A DNA stretch of 64,000 bases from Panonychus citri (taxonomy: Eukaryota > Arthropoda > Arachnida > Trombidiformes > Tetranychidae). Under the pieces are notes generated by a model, which saw only the letters and a list, made by a program, of their open reading frames with translations, searched no databases and was not told the origin of the DNA. The first letter of the stretch is position 1, and each line of letters begins with the position of its first letter. Below are positions 26,486-39,365 of the stretch, in pieces. The position numbers and the translations under genes are program-made. Location of the stretch: NCBI RefSeq assembly GCF_014898815.1, contig NW_026515435.1, positions 1 to 64,000 on the forward strand. Reading direction: 5' to 3'.

Positions 26486-29400
26486 GAGCTTGATGATTTG
26501 GTTTTAGATTTTCGAATGAATCAAAAAGTTTTACAAATCGTTCGTACAGTTTTACTACGTTAGGTTTCGTTGTAACGTTATACTATTATTATTATTATCG
26601 TTACGATATCTGATTGCGTAATTATATTAGTCAAGTTAATCATCATCTTCATCATCAGAATGTTCAATAACAACAAGATAGATATATGAATGTATAGCCT
26701 GAAAAGAAAAAGAAGAGTAAAATAATAATAATAAACGTCAGAAACTGAAATGGCGATTGAGAAAAAATTAAGACTCAATTTTAAAGGCCTAAGGGCAAAG
26801 ATGGTTGTATAGTATTGAAATGCACTATAATTGGTTTATAAGTGAATTTTAAATTGATTTAAACTAAAGATACGAGTCACGTCTTGACCAACATGAGAAC
26901 TTCGACCGGAGAATGAAGAGTGAATGAGATGATGGCGATCATGTCAAACAAGATGAGACGTTGAATGTTATCATCATCATCATCATCATCATTATGTATG
27001 CTGTATCATCGTCATCGATTGATAATATATAGAGTATTTTCATTTCGATTCGCTCGAATAGATGATAATTACCATTATCAGGTAAACTAATTGAAGTTAT
27101 AATGTTAAAAGATTGTCATCAATGATCATCACTTTACAAGAAAAGGGGACGCGTTAGAACAGGTAAAAGATATCAAATATTTTCAACAATCATTATCATC
27201 ATCATCATCATCATCACTAATCATCATCGTCGTCGTCATCGTCGTCGTCATAAAAGCGTACCTCATACAAAGGCCATTCATCAACGCACCATATGGATCA
27301 ATAGTCTCATGTAATCACCTTAGAGTGAGCTGAATATGGTGATGATGATGATGATGATGATGAGAGAAATTGAAGGAGTGAGGGAGTAAAGGAAAAGAGA
27401 AAGAAAAGAAAGAGAAGAAGAAAAAAACTGGTCTCAATATCACTTTTTCGATGAAATCAATTGGCCCCATAAACCGGCTTTTTTTACTGTCTTTTTTGTC
27501 TGTCTTTCTTTCTTTCTCTTACTTGCTCATCATCATCATCATCATCTTTTTGCATCTTCTGTCCTCTTTTCTTTTCATTTCCGGTCGTTATTATACAATT
27601 CCAGACTATCAAAGTTTTCTATTAGATTGATTTCCAATAAGTGCTCAATAAGTTTATCTCATCAATAAGCTGATTAGCTGAAATGTCCAATTCAAATTGA
27701 TTGTAAACCTCATGGTCTTCAAAATTCATTTTAACCTGACGATTGAAACAATTTCACATTTTTTTACCTGGAAAATTAATAAATTATTACTATATAATTG
27801 GTGAATGAAATGATACTCATCACCAATTAGAGTTAGATTTGTATGTTGGTCAATGGATCATCAACATCATTATCATGATGAGAGAGTGATCATGATGAAA
27901 GATGAGTGAAAAATTCAGAACAAGTTGATGAAAATTTCATCAGAAAATGCTATCAACTGATATAATCTTATTTATCTTGACCTTATCATTTCTAGTTCCT
28001 TGATTATCTTGATCGTTTCATTGATTCATTGAGATAATTTAGTTTCACCATTTCTCAGAAAATAAACTCAATTAAATCAACGAAATCATCTTAATGGATT
28101 CAATCAACAATCATTATTAGTAAATCCAATAAACTGTCATCAATAGATTAACATGTCTAGTTGTTGTCTCTTTCATTTTTTTTTAAATTGTCGTTGATTC
28201 CTGTTGATTAATCTTTGATAATAATGATAATCAACATCAATATCAATCAAATAATTACAAGTATAATTGACTAATATTGTTGTGTAACAATGGAGATGAA
28301 ATAATTAGTAATCTATCAACACAGTTGATCAAATATGACACAATTAACGAGTAGATTAATTTACCTGAGAAATGTTTATAATATGAATCAATTGAAATGT
28401 CACCAAATTGTCATAATTGAAATAATCATTGTAATAATAGTAAAAATAATAGCAAAAAGGTTTTACCTTGATGAGGATGCTGAGCAAATGTCCAAGATTA
28501 ATTAAGAAGCACAATTAACATCAGCTAATCCAAGAGAGACAATTATTAGAGTTCATTGTTATCAGAATTATTTTTGTTAAGTCCATTTAATTGTTGGAAC
28601 ACAATTGTTGATTGTAAAAAAAAAGGGATTAGGAAATCAAGTGAGAAACAAAAATATCAACAATGGATTAGGATTAAGATGAGAGAGGTAAGTGATTAAT
28701 TCAGGTTGAGATTAATTAGAGTAATTTACTGTTGGTGTTCATGATGATGGATTTGGTATTTTTCTACGGAATTCATTTCAACACCAGAATTAGAATCAGG
28801 GTTCAATCAGAAACTTAAAATACTATCAGCAAGTTACAACAAACTCACCAAAAAATCAAGTAGAAGATGAAGAAAGATGAAGGTGAGAGAGAAAGAGAGA
28901 GAGAGAGAGAGACAGGGGGAGAGAAAGGAGGTACCAGGAAAAAAGAAAGAGTCAAGAGAGAGAGAAAGAATCATGATGATAAATGATAAACCTGTTTTCC
29001 AGAATCTTTCATGTTGTTGATGTAAACATAACGGTAAATGATACCGTTTACCTGTAATCTCTTTACAGGTTTTTTTTTGAAACACTTTATATTTTAATCG
29101 TAATTAGTTGATCAATTAGATACCTTGTCTCTAAATTGACTAATTGTGATAGCTTGTCAATTGATTATTTTGTCTGATTGGATAGATGATCAACTTTTTT
29201 TTTGCTCGCTATTCTCAACATCGACTAACCAATAATATGATCAATGATTATCATTTACGGTTAATTAACTGAAATATCAAACTTTTCATTTTACAATTAA
29301 GTAAATTGTAGCTTTTAATCATTGGTAATTTGAGCTGTAAATGATTTATTATGCTGATTGGGAATTAATACTAATTGTAGGATTGAAATTCATTCAATCT

Positions 29401-31334
29401 GAAAGTATTACTACTTGAATACATAGGAAAAACTTTCGATAGTAACGATTGTGGACTCGAAATCGTCGATCATAAATTGAGTGAACAGTTCATACTCTTG
29501 TCTTTGGTAATAGTTTGATTCAAATGGAAATTTAGATTTTTTTTCTGTTCGAAAATAGTCTGAGTGTGTTAGAACTTTTCTTTTCGAGATGTTTGGTATA
29601 TTCGAGAAATCGAGTTAATTGTAAATGTTCAATGGAAAGTTCTGACCTTTAGAACCACCGTTATGATGAATTTTAGATCTAATTGTAAACATTTCTTAGA
29701 AAATGGTAATTAACTAAATAACTACGCAGAGATGAAGTTAATTTCACAGTTAATTTAGTAATCACAATTATGGGCTTGCTAAATTAATAACTGAGAAATT
29801 AGATCTCAATCCCTTATGAAAAGTTAATTATTTGAGTAACTACGAGTTAGAAACTTGATTAACTTTGATTTTTGTATAGAGTTTGTTTTTTAATTTGCTT
29901 AAATGAAACACAAATGATCAGTTGTACTAATAATAATTAACTGATTGTTATGATTATATCACAGTTTTTACCGTTACGTTTACTTGATCTCTATTATATT
30001 TATTCAACCTTTTCAAAGTGTCTCAACCATGTTAATGTTTACTTATAATAGTAAAACATTTTCCGCTTTACCTCATCTATTATCATCCTCATCATCCTCA
30101 TCATCTTCATAACTATCATCTAGATGATGATCAAGATTAAATTGTGATCAGAATGATGATAACAATGATGATGATTATAAGGAAGAGACATTTATTTGTT
30201 TCTTAACCCCAAACAATTATCTTAACTATTTAAGTTTTTCATGTTGATTGTTTCAAAACATTTAATCAACACTATTTACCTTAAACATTATTCAAACAAT
30301 TAAAAGTTATCTTGATCTTAACTATCATCGATAATTGTGATTACCAGTAATCAATACTTTCAATACAATACAATTAACTTGTTTACTTGACCTTCTCAGT
30401 GAATATCTGATGACCATTTGATATTGAAAACTATTGATATTGAATAAGATATGATTCTTATTTAAATTGTTAACAATCAAGACAATTCAATTTTGATTGA
30501 TTGATTGGTATTCATTGTCTATGATTAGTAAATTGTGAATTATGATAAATAAACATACCCAGTTGATGATGATGATGATTATATGGAGATGATGATTGTG
30601 ATGGTTGATTGTTAATTTGATTATTATTATCAAGTGTGATGACCTTAACTTGTTGTTGTTTTTGTTGATAAAAATTGACAATTTAAATTCATGGTGAAAT
30701 TGTTGGTGTGGTGGTTAATAATTAAGGTGTAAAAAACATTAAATCACGAAGATGAAACTTAAAAGATGATCAAATTGTTGTTTAATGATGTGATTATGTG
30801 ATTATGGTGTTGAAAGGGTGGTGATGATGATGATGATGATTAAATCCATGAAATAATAATCATAATCATAAAAAAAAAACAATCAGTCCAAGATTATAAT
30901 CAACAAAAAGGTGCCAAGGTTGTTAGGGTAAAGGAAAACATGTATAATATGATTATTATTATGGTAAAACAATTTACTGATTGTTGTGATGGACAAATTA
31001 TAGGGATGATAATTTAAAGGATTATTTTAATTTGATCCGATGGTGAAATTTAAATTGCTGGGAGTTGTGATAATATAACTTTTTTTGTACTTTTAAGGAT
31101 TCTCTTTAATGTTTTACCTGATCAGGTATGATTAACAGTCGTTTATCAAATACTAACTAAATCAAATGATCAACTTATTATTTATTATTCATCAATAATA
31201 TTTATTAACAATTGTGATCAACAATTAGGTCAAGGTTTACTATCGACCTGTTGTAACAAAAAAGTGTTAAATGTTAAGGTTAAGGGTGGGTATTTAAAGG
31301 TGTGTTAATGATTAGTATTATTGGTAAAGATTAA

Positions 31335-31377
<43 letters not shown>

Positions 31378-31650
31378 AAAAATCGAATTTGCTGATTAAT
31401 TATGTGAGAATATATTTATTCTTGGTTGATTATTATTAGTCTTGTTATCGAGAATTATTTTATGTGTATATACTTTTCCATGAACCAGAGTCATTAATTC
31501 CCTTGGGAAATCTCCATTTCCATTGATTCTTTTATAGAATTTGATATATATTTATGTCCACCGATATAAAAAGAGCGGAAATTTAATAATAATGACAAAA
31601 AAAAGATAAAGTTTCACGAATTTGGGACAAGTTTCCAATTCGACTTTAAT
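17098..31650. other. 15-kb gene-free AT-rich region
   Basis: No credible exon found; small ORFs here are low-complexity or hydrophobic readings of microsatellites. Contents: (GA)n at about 26443-26484 and 31336-31372, (CT)n at about 25072-25098, many (ATG/ATC)n runs (for example 21310-21330, 24463-24485, 25310-25330, 26966-26990, 27345-27363), TA runs near 20333 and 26330, and many copies of CAGGTAA/TTACCTG. It could be a regulatory landscape, or introns and 5' exons of the ABCG or flanking genes. Confidence 0.6.
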
Positions 31651-32204
31651 GCTGCCATCTGGTGACTTTCGAACTCATTATTAGATTTTCGAAAGACTAA
31701 TAACTATTCGGGTTGACCAATAGGTGTCACTACTATTCACTACTTTCGTTTTCTTTTTTTTCTTTGTCGATATTGAATTTAATTGTTTCAAAGGTCTAAA
31801 CGAATCTGTGATCCATTCTTTATTCAAATTTATTCATCAAATTGTCCCAAGGTAAATTGTCAAATCAATTAATTAGATTAACTATATTACCTTACAAAAT
31901 GTCTTCGTTTCTTTGAATCTTTGGGTTAATAATAATAAAGAAAGTGAACAAGTGGTGTCATCTAGTGTTTCGATTTACAACTAGAATTGGGTCTTTCTTT
32001 TTCTCTTTCTTTTTTATTGTCGCAATCTCTTTGTTTACATTTTATCTTTTGTTATTTTTCTTCCCAATTTCTGTTTATTTATTTCTCTGTGTGAGAATTA
32101 AATTGTTTCATTTTTACTTAAATTAATAATTTTCTCTCCAATCTAACCAGTCTCTCTGTTTCTCCCTCACTCTTTATGTATTTATCGATAAAAGTGTAAT
32201 AACC
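31651..32204 (+). promoter_or_regulatory. putative promoter region of the CHIC gene
   Basis: Upstream of the CHIC start. Contains two CTCF-like sites (GCTGCCATCTGGTG at 31651 and GGTGTCATCTAGTG at 31954), a TATCGATA palindrome at 32183-32190 identical to the Drosophila DRE core, and pyrimidine-rich tracts. The start codon context is AACCATGG, a strong Kozak-type context. All sites were found by eye. Confidence 0.45.
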
Positions 32205-32770
32205 ATGGCACAAAGTGTTCCCTGTTCATCATCATTTTTACTTAGACAACAATTTGATGATATTATTGAAGAAGTTGAATCTCACCATGAATCTCATTCC
32301 CATGAGAGTGATATCATTTCAATGCCCGACATTGACTATCCAATTATGGAACAGATAACAATCCGTGGTAACGGTAATATGACCCTTTTCGGCCTATCAA
32401 ATACATTCTCCAATGAATATCCAACCAGTTTAATTGGTAAAGTTTCAAGGGAAGAATTTGAAGGAACCATTAACCGAGTTAACAATCTATTGAAAAGTCA
32501 CCATTCAATTAATGCTCGTCTTCTTTTGGTTGGATGTTTATGCTGTTGCTGTTCATTTGGTTGCTCTCTCCTTTGGCCTACCCTTGCACTATCCAAACGA
32601 ACAAGAAGCGCTCTAGAGAAACTATTGTACAGTGAAAATAATCGATTATATCACAAATTGGGCCTTAATTGGAAATTGGGAAAGAAAGATGTCACAATAA
32701 CAATTCTTTCATGGATTACGTTCTCATCATTGAATTTCTACCTAAATATCATATTTATCTACCCGATTGA
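32205..32770 (+). CDS. CHIC family protein (cysteine-rich hydrophobic domain)
   Basis: Small palmitoylated, membrane-associated protein of the CHIC1/CHIC2 family, linked to vesicular traffic. Recognised from ITIRGNGNMTLFGLSNTFS, EYPTSLIGKVSREEFEGTIN, the Cys cluster GCLCCCCSFGCSLLWP, the following ALSKRTRSALEKLLYSENNR and LYHKLGLNWKLGKK. N-terminal 45 residues are acidic and His-rich. After KLGKK (about 32685) the frame breaks: the expected end (MDYVLIIEFLPK ... LPD, stop at 32768-32770) is present one frame over. One missing A in an A-run restores agreement, so this is most likely a consensus error. Single exon, about 188 codons. No partner gene visible nearby. Confidence 0.9.
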
Positions 32771-35700
32771 TTGACTTTTTCTCTTCCTCTCCCAGTCATC
32801 GGTATATCGATAGATATTACCTGTTGAACTACATCTCTCCTCTCTCTCTCTCTCTCTTTCACCATCGTTTGACCCTCATCATCAACAATCATCCAGTAGT
32901 AGTCACAAGAGCAGCAAGAAATCAACAACAACAACAACAACAACAAACCACCAACAACATTATGTGACTAGCAACAGGTTTTGCTTTCCCTACCTTTCAC
33001 CTTAATTTGACTTAATTTCTAAAAAGGTAATTGTTAATTTAGAAAAAAAATCTTCTCTCCTTAAACAAGGAGAATAGAAAATTATCAACACGATGAACCT
33101 AAACCTTAATCTTTCCTCTAAAAAAAATCAAGATCTTCAGGTAGTTAGAAGAGAAGAAAGAAAGTAAATTCTACCCACAATCAAAATGGCTTCTGTTTGA
33201 CTTTTTTTCTCTTCTTCTTATTGTTCTTTTCTCTTTCTTTCTCTCTCGTCATCATCATCTTTTCATTATATTATTTCTCATTCATTCATTTTCTCACTAA
33301 CTTTTTTCTCTCTCTCTCTCCCTTTTTATCTTTTTCTAGCTTCTTGCTGTGCACTTGATCTCATCATTGATTTCATCATCTCAATCATCCTCTTCATCTC
33401 CTTCAATCAATCAAGGTATCGGACCATGTCAATAGAATTGATGTATTTATATATATATCATTAATATGGTTCATTCGGTGCAAACTTGGAACTGGAATCC
33501 ATCTTAAATTGCAAGATAAAATACGAGTTTCCATCATCATCATCATCCCTATCACCATCACCATCATCATCTTCATCATCATCATCTGAAAATATTGTTT
33601 ACCGTTATATTTTTTTTTCTTCGTCTTCCCTCTTCTTCGGTTCATTGCCACTGATTTACCTCTTTAAAATTGATTTAATTAATTCACAATCCATCGATAA
33701 TTTTTGCTTATTCATTTAAAACGTTAGCTGTTTATTGGTAATTTTTTTTTCCTCGCTTGAGCCTTTAAGCCATCGCATGTATATATAAATATATACTATT
33801 TATATATTTACCTGTTGTATTCATCCAAAAGATCAGCTTAATTTTCAACTGTATCTAAATCACAAATCATTTTAATTTCCCAAATCATTCAATCATCCAT
33901 TGATAAAAATTGTACACTAAATATATTTATATTTCAACCATCAGAATTGTTAATCAATTCAAAGTTTTACCAATACGTAGTAATCATGATTCAAACTGAG
34001 TAAATGATAACACTAATTTCCAGTCTAATAATTATCCTCTTAGTTGAAGACAAAAAAAACGATTTTCTCTCTCTCTCTCTTAATTACAGATTCAACAGGT
34101 AGATTATTATTTTATCCTGAAAAGAGAGAGAGAGAGAAAAAAAATCAAGAAACAATCATAATCGTTGACAATTAAGTTAACAAAAGTATATTTCGATTTG
34201 GTGTATAATCAAAATCGCAGAGCAAACAAACAAACCAGCGCAAAGAAAAAGTTGAAAATAATAATTAGTTAAGAAAAAGTTTCGACTGTATTTTAGAATT
34301 ACCAACAATTACAACTCATAAAATATAATTTAATTCGTATGGTAATTAAATTGTAATATAATTAAGTTTTAATGGATGACAGAGATGGAGAGATAATTAG
34401 TATGAAATTAAAGGAAAAGTCATTCACATTTACAGTTAGTAAACGACAATTGAAATTTGCGACTTTGGGTTAAGGTAATTTTTTGTTTTTTCTTCTGAGC
34501 TCAGTTAATGATAACAATCAACTGATTACAGTAACAATTGTACGGTACAATTGATAAACGTCAAGGGAATGAAGTGAGAAGAAAATAAAAGAAAATATCT
34601 TATTCAATTTCTCTCTCTCTCTCTCTCTTCTACAAATGCTAAACCTTTTCTTTCTTTTCCTCGTCATCATCGTCGCTCTCTTAGAAAGCACCTATTATAC
34701 GTGCTGTGTGGTGAACACATACCTTTCTCTCTCTCTCTCTCTCTCTTCTCTCTCGATTTGACTCACTCAATTCTGAATCTATGTTTTAGGTCGAGTTAAC
34801 GGACTGTTGAAATTGTTCATGTTCATACACATCAAACATACACTCACACAATATAACAGCGATCTTGAAGCCCGTTTCTTCATCTTCTCTCTCTCTCTCT
34901 CTCTTTACCTGTTCAACTCCTTTTCATCATCTTTCTCTTTCTTTCTTTACCTGTTACTCATTCACTTGTTTACACTCAGTTTTCTCTCAGTTCTCAGGTA
35001 AGGATATTGAAAGTGTTTTGAAGTTTAACCCAAGTAAGATGTCAAACATATATTGATTTAAATCCATTAATATATAATTCCAACAGTTGAAACATTGGGT
35101 CGATTATCGGTATAATTATTACTTGATAAGGGTTAATGAATTTATGATTTGGTGAAACATTCTTCATTGACAAAAATATGAAAATAAGTAAATTATTTTT
35201 GCTAATTGAACATTTCAAGTTTTCTTTTCTTTAAAGAGTCTAAATTGTCACATCTTATCGGTAACATTTATCCTAATCAAAGTGATTAAATAAAATAGAA
35301 AAACCTTGAAACTGTTATCGGTTTTCATGTTGGCTAGATAATTTGATTATCAGGGTTAAATTTATATGAAGAAAAATCAAACATTAGTCACCAAGAGTCT
35401 AAACCAATGGATTTAGATAAAGTTAATCGTACTCACTTGATTATAATTGACTCATCTTGATGATTAACTAATGACATTTCAGGAAATTTAACTTAATTTG
35501 ACCAGTTTCTGGTCCGTGTCTCGTTTAAATTGACATTTTCATCGAGGTGAATCGAAATCTTGGTGTCATGTATGATGCTGGTGGTGAATCAACAGAAAAG
35601 TTGATAGCACAATTAACTGTCCCAATTAATAATCCAACAATATTACAATTACAATGAGTCTTGAAGTGGAACCTGAACAATAAACAAAACGCAGAAAATT

Positions 35701-36837
35701 ACCACGAAAAACAGAATAATTCAGGCTCGGGTCAGTTACCTTCATTTTCAATTGATTTTCTATTGTCTTGAAAACACCAACAGTTAAGGAGAAAGAGAAT
35801 AAGAATCGATGGATTGGAACCATAATTCTGCAATTAAGATGAGCAAAAATTAAATGATTTGATTACTTCCCACCAATAAGTTTAAATTAATTTCTGATAT
35901 TTAACATTTAACATAAACTATTAACTAATCAAAATTGATTGAACAAAATTTTACTGTATTACTGTTGGAACAAGATTGTTAATCATAATTAGTTCTCGAA
36001 ATCGTTTATCTTTCTCCTTCTCTTTTCGTACCTCGTTAGCCCAATTTATGTTGATTGTTGTTCCCTTGATAAATTAATTGTCACTGATAAAGTTATCGAT
36101 TCAATTTATCATTAACTAAGAAACAATTGATCTTTCAACCAGTTTGTGTTACGCTCGTGTTATTAATTTTGGTGATACGAATTAAGCTTTTGCATAATAT
36201 TTGGGACATTCAAAGTTCAGGCAAAAAAGTTAATTGTGATGCTTAAAGTTTCTCAATTGTCTGAAAATCTCTATTGATTTCATTTCTATTTGATAATTAA
36301 AAGCATAGAAATTGTTGACTAAATCTTGGTTTCCATTTCCAAGTACCCATTGTTATTCTGACCAGTGCTGATGTTCATGTCAACTGAGTCTGTTCATCAG
36401 TTAATCTTGAACCGTTCATTTAATTTACAATTCTTGATCTCATGATTAAAATTCACCTAAAATAGAAGCTTGATTTATTCATTGATCAGATTAGATTTAC
36501 CATGAAAAAAGTTGCATCGAGTTAATATCGGCGATAACTATTTGTGAGATTAAATCAGACAACATGATCACAAAACCTGAACAACGATTGTTTGTAAACT
36601 AATCAATTAATCCATCAGATTTCAGAGATTAGTTTTTGCCCGGAACCTTTTGAAAGATTGTCTATCTATCGATTTTGAGTCTCTCATCTGTTGTCAAATG
36701 GAGCAACAATGGATCTTCAATCAGATATCAGTCGATACTTGGGTTTCGATAGTATCGGTTTAGTGTTTTGTGTACGAATGAAAATCTTGTGTTTTTGTAT
36801 CTTATTAACTGATTGACTGGTTCACTGGACATCGACT
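32771..36837. other. gene-poor AT-rich region with CT/GA runs
   Basis: Mostly noncoding. Several (CT)n tracts (32838-32858, 33308-33322, 34066-34080, 34610-34628, 34726-34746, 34889-34905), ATC runs near 33535-33590, and CAGGTAA/TTACCTG words at 32817, 33808, 34905, 34947 and 34995. No exon could be supported apart from the weak candidate at 35626-35823. Confidence 0.5.
35626..35823 (-). CDS. weak candidate: short secreted-protein first exon
   Basis: Opens MVPIHRFLFSFSLTVGVF, which looks like a signal peptide, and reaches a GTAACT donor-like site after MKMK. No downstream exon or homology was recognised, so it may be a chance ORF. Confidence 0.15.
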   Translation of the reverse strand: MVPIHRFLFSFSLTVGVFKTIENQLKMKVTDPSLNYSVFRGNFLRFVYCSGSTSRLIVIVILLDY

Positions 36838-39365
36838 ATGGACATTTCCCCAAGTTCTACACCGACACCTTCTCGCAAGTCGCGTCGCCGGTCAGAATCT
36901 TTTCCCTCAGTTCACCCACAACAAGAATAAAGCTCTAGAAGAAGATGAAAAATGGCGAACTTGGTATTGGCCATGAAATCCCAGTTAAACAAGGTTTTCT
37001 CTACAAGAGAGTAAAAGCCTTTGAACAAGGATTGGAAGAAATGGGTCAAGTAGAGATGGATACCTGACTTGTCATTCGACCCTCCAGGATTACCAAAGTG
37101 AAGCTCAAGGTAAAACATTCCCTTAAACACACAACAGTCAAAATCAGGACAGAAACCGAGAGGGTCAAGACCAACACAAGGTAGTATTGGACCTTCCAGT
37201 TTAATTGAATCTACCTCAGTTATTTAGAAAGTGATCTCAGTAGTCTTCATATATGTTCAGGTAATCAATTGATTCTCACCCATTTTGAGACGGAGTTTAA
37301 TCATGTTGTGTTTCTTTTGCTCTTAATTAGCTATAGAAAGTGATAAGCTTTCAGGTGCCAATTCCTCTTTCGGAAAGGAATCAACTCATCACAAGAAACG
37401 TCATCGTCGAAGTAAAAGCAACAATAAGCAAAACGGTGAAGGTGTTGATGATTCTTATGGTTATGAATTCATCATTGTTTCTCTTGACAATAAACAATGG
37501 CATTTCGAAGCATCAAGTTTCGATGAACGAGAAGAATGGGTGACAAAGATCGAGGAAGAGATTTTGAACAGTCTACAGGAAATGGAAAGTGACAAATCTA
37601 AATACCGTATTAGTGGTATTTCTGATCGAGCTTCTGTACAAACGATACGTGAGGTTGCCGGAAATTCCCATTGCGTTGATTGCAATAAACCAAGTATGAA
37701 GATGATTATTTTACTCTTTTGCTTCGCCAGCAAATAGCTAATCATTTTTACCTTTTGTATCTCTCATCGTTTTTACCATTTTTCTCTCGGTTTAGATCCT
37801 GATTGGACTAGTTTCAATTTGGGTGCATTGATATGTATCGAATGCTCTGGAATTCATCGTAATTTAGGAACGCACATATCCCGTGTTCGCTCATTGGATT
37901 TAGATGATTGGCCGTGAGTAATTATCTTTTTTATGGATTATCCCTTGTTTTCACAATTTAGCTCATTAAGATGGTTCCTTTGTTGATCAAAAGGTTTCGA
38001 TATTTTCTCAGAAAACAATCAAATGAATTGTTTTCTTATAGTCAATGGCTCATAGGGAATTGATTATCATTCTTTTATTTTTATATTCATCTTTAGTTTA
38101 GTAAAACATGAGTTTCGAGTAGCTTGATTGTGGAAATTAATTTAATTAACACAATCTCCCTTTTTGAACGAGGTGATAGGATCATTGATTTATGAAAATT
38201 TCATCTTCAATCGCCTTATGTAACATTCAATAGATTGATTTGGAATCAATCTATTGAATCAATTTAATAATATTGAACCAAGAACAAATAAGTCCATTGA
38301 GTGATTTCTTAATTAACTTGACCAACAATTTAACTCTCGTCATGTAAATTTATCCCATTTAACGTTAGTTATTGAAACATTTCAACTCAAGATTTTGATT
38401 TTCAAATTAAAGTTGACCAATTTTAAGCCTTGGGACTCAGACGAGAATATCAAATTATTATCTCATTGAACTGTGATATTTTTCGTCTAATCAAATTGAG
38501 TTGATTGAATTAATGAATAGAATATTCAAGCAGATTAACTATTAGCCTAATAAGCTTGTTGTCCTCTTACCTGCAAGATTATCTTTTTGTTTCAAGTTTT
38601 AAAAATGGAACCTTTTTATCTCAATTTCTGATCAAATAAAATCAATATTTACTTTTCTTCATTCGCCCTCAGGCCTGGACATGTTAGTGTAATGAAATCC
38701 TTAGGAAATTCCATAACTAATAGTATTTACGAACATAACATTGGAGGTTTAACCAAGCCAACTGCTTCGTCTTCGAGAGATGAGAAAGAAAGATGGATTC
38801 GCAGTAAATACGAAAAGAAAGAGTTTCTTGCTCCATTAGACTCACCTGATAGCATCAAGCAACAACTTTTATACTATATCTCTAACAGCAATGTACCGAG
38901 TGTCGCTAAAGTTTTGGCTCATTTACCATCTCCAGATCAAGTAAACTCGCCAATTCAACCATCCGATGGTAAATATCCAATTCACATCGCTGCAACTATT
39001 GGATCTCTTGCAATTGTACAATTACTTATCTGGGTAAGTTGTGTAATAATATTGAATCATTGACAAACGATTGAATTGATGAAACTAACCAAGGCTCTCG
39101 TGTTTATCATTATTAATAAACTGTTTTCATTTTGTTCTAGCACAATGCTAAAGCAGATGCGATTGACCGTTATGGACAGACAGCTTTATATTATGCCCGA
39201 TTGAATGGGCATCAAGACATTGCCGATCTTCTCATACAGCATGGTGGCTACTCCACATCACGAAATACTATGAACGGATCGCACATTAAGAGACGTCCAA
39301 GGCTCTCGGCTATGGGATCATCAGCGCTAGATGTGTTCGATACACTTCCTGCCAGTATTATTTGA
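36838..39365 (+). CDS. AGAP / centaurin-gamma type ArfGAP (PH, ArfGAP, ankyrin)
   Basis: GTPase-activating protein for Arf GTPases at membranes. Four clean exons, 37331-37693, 37796-37913, 38673-39033 and 39141-39365, join in frame. They encode the end of a split PH domain (YEFIIVSLDNKQWHFEA), the ArfGAP zinc finger CX2CX16CX2C (CVDC ... CIEC) followed by SGIHRNLGTHISRVRSLDLD with the Arg finger, then ankyrin repeats ending near HQDIADLLIQHG, and C-terminus DVFDTLPASII. An earlier exon at about 36838-37180 carries TPTPSRKSRRRS and the first half of the PH domain (IPVKQGFLYKR, LNKDWKKW, DGYLTCHSTLQDY), but in three different frames. The N-terminal Ras-like GTPase domain of full AGAPs is not in view; either it lies in exons I missed or this is a short form starting at 36838. 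Confidence 0.88.

Noticed and set aside
30487..30681. 64-aa minus-strand ORF
   Set aside because: Ile/Asn/His-rich reading of AT-rich and ATG repeats; no domain.
33403..33719. Overlapping + and - ORFs near 33.5 kb
   Set aside because: Both are readings of an ATC/GAT microsatellite (poly-Ser on one strand, poly-Met on the other).
36912..37130. 72-aa minus-strand ORF
   Set aside because: Antisense of the AGAP PH-domain exon, whose + strand translation matches the family.
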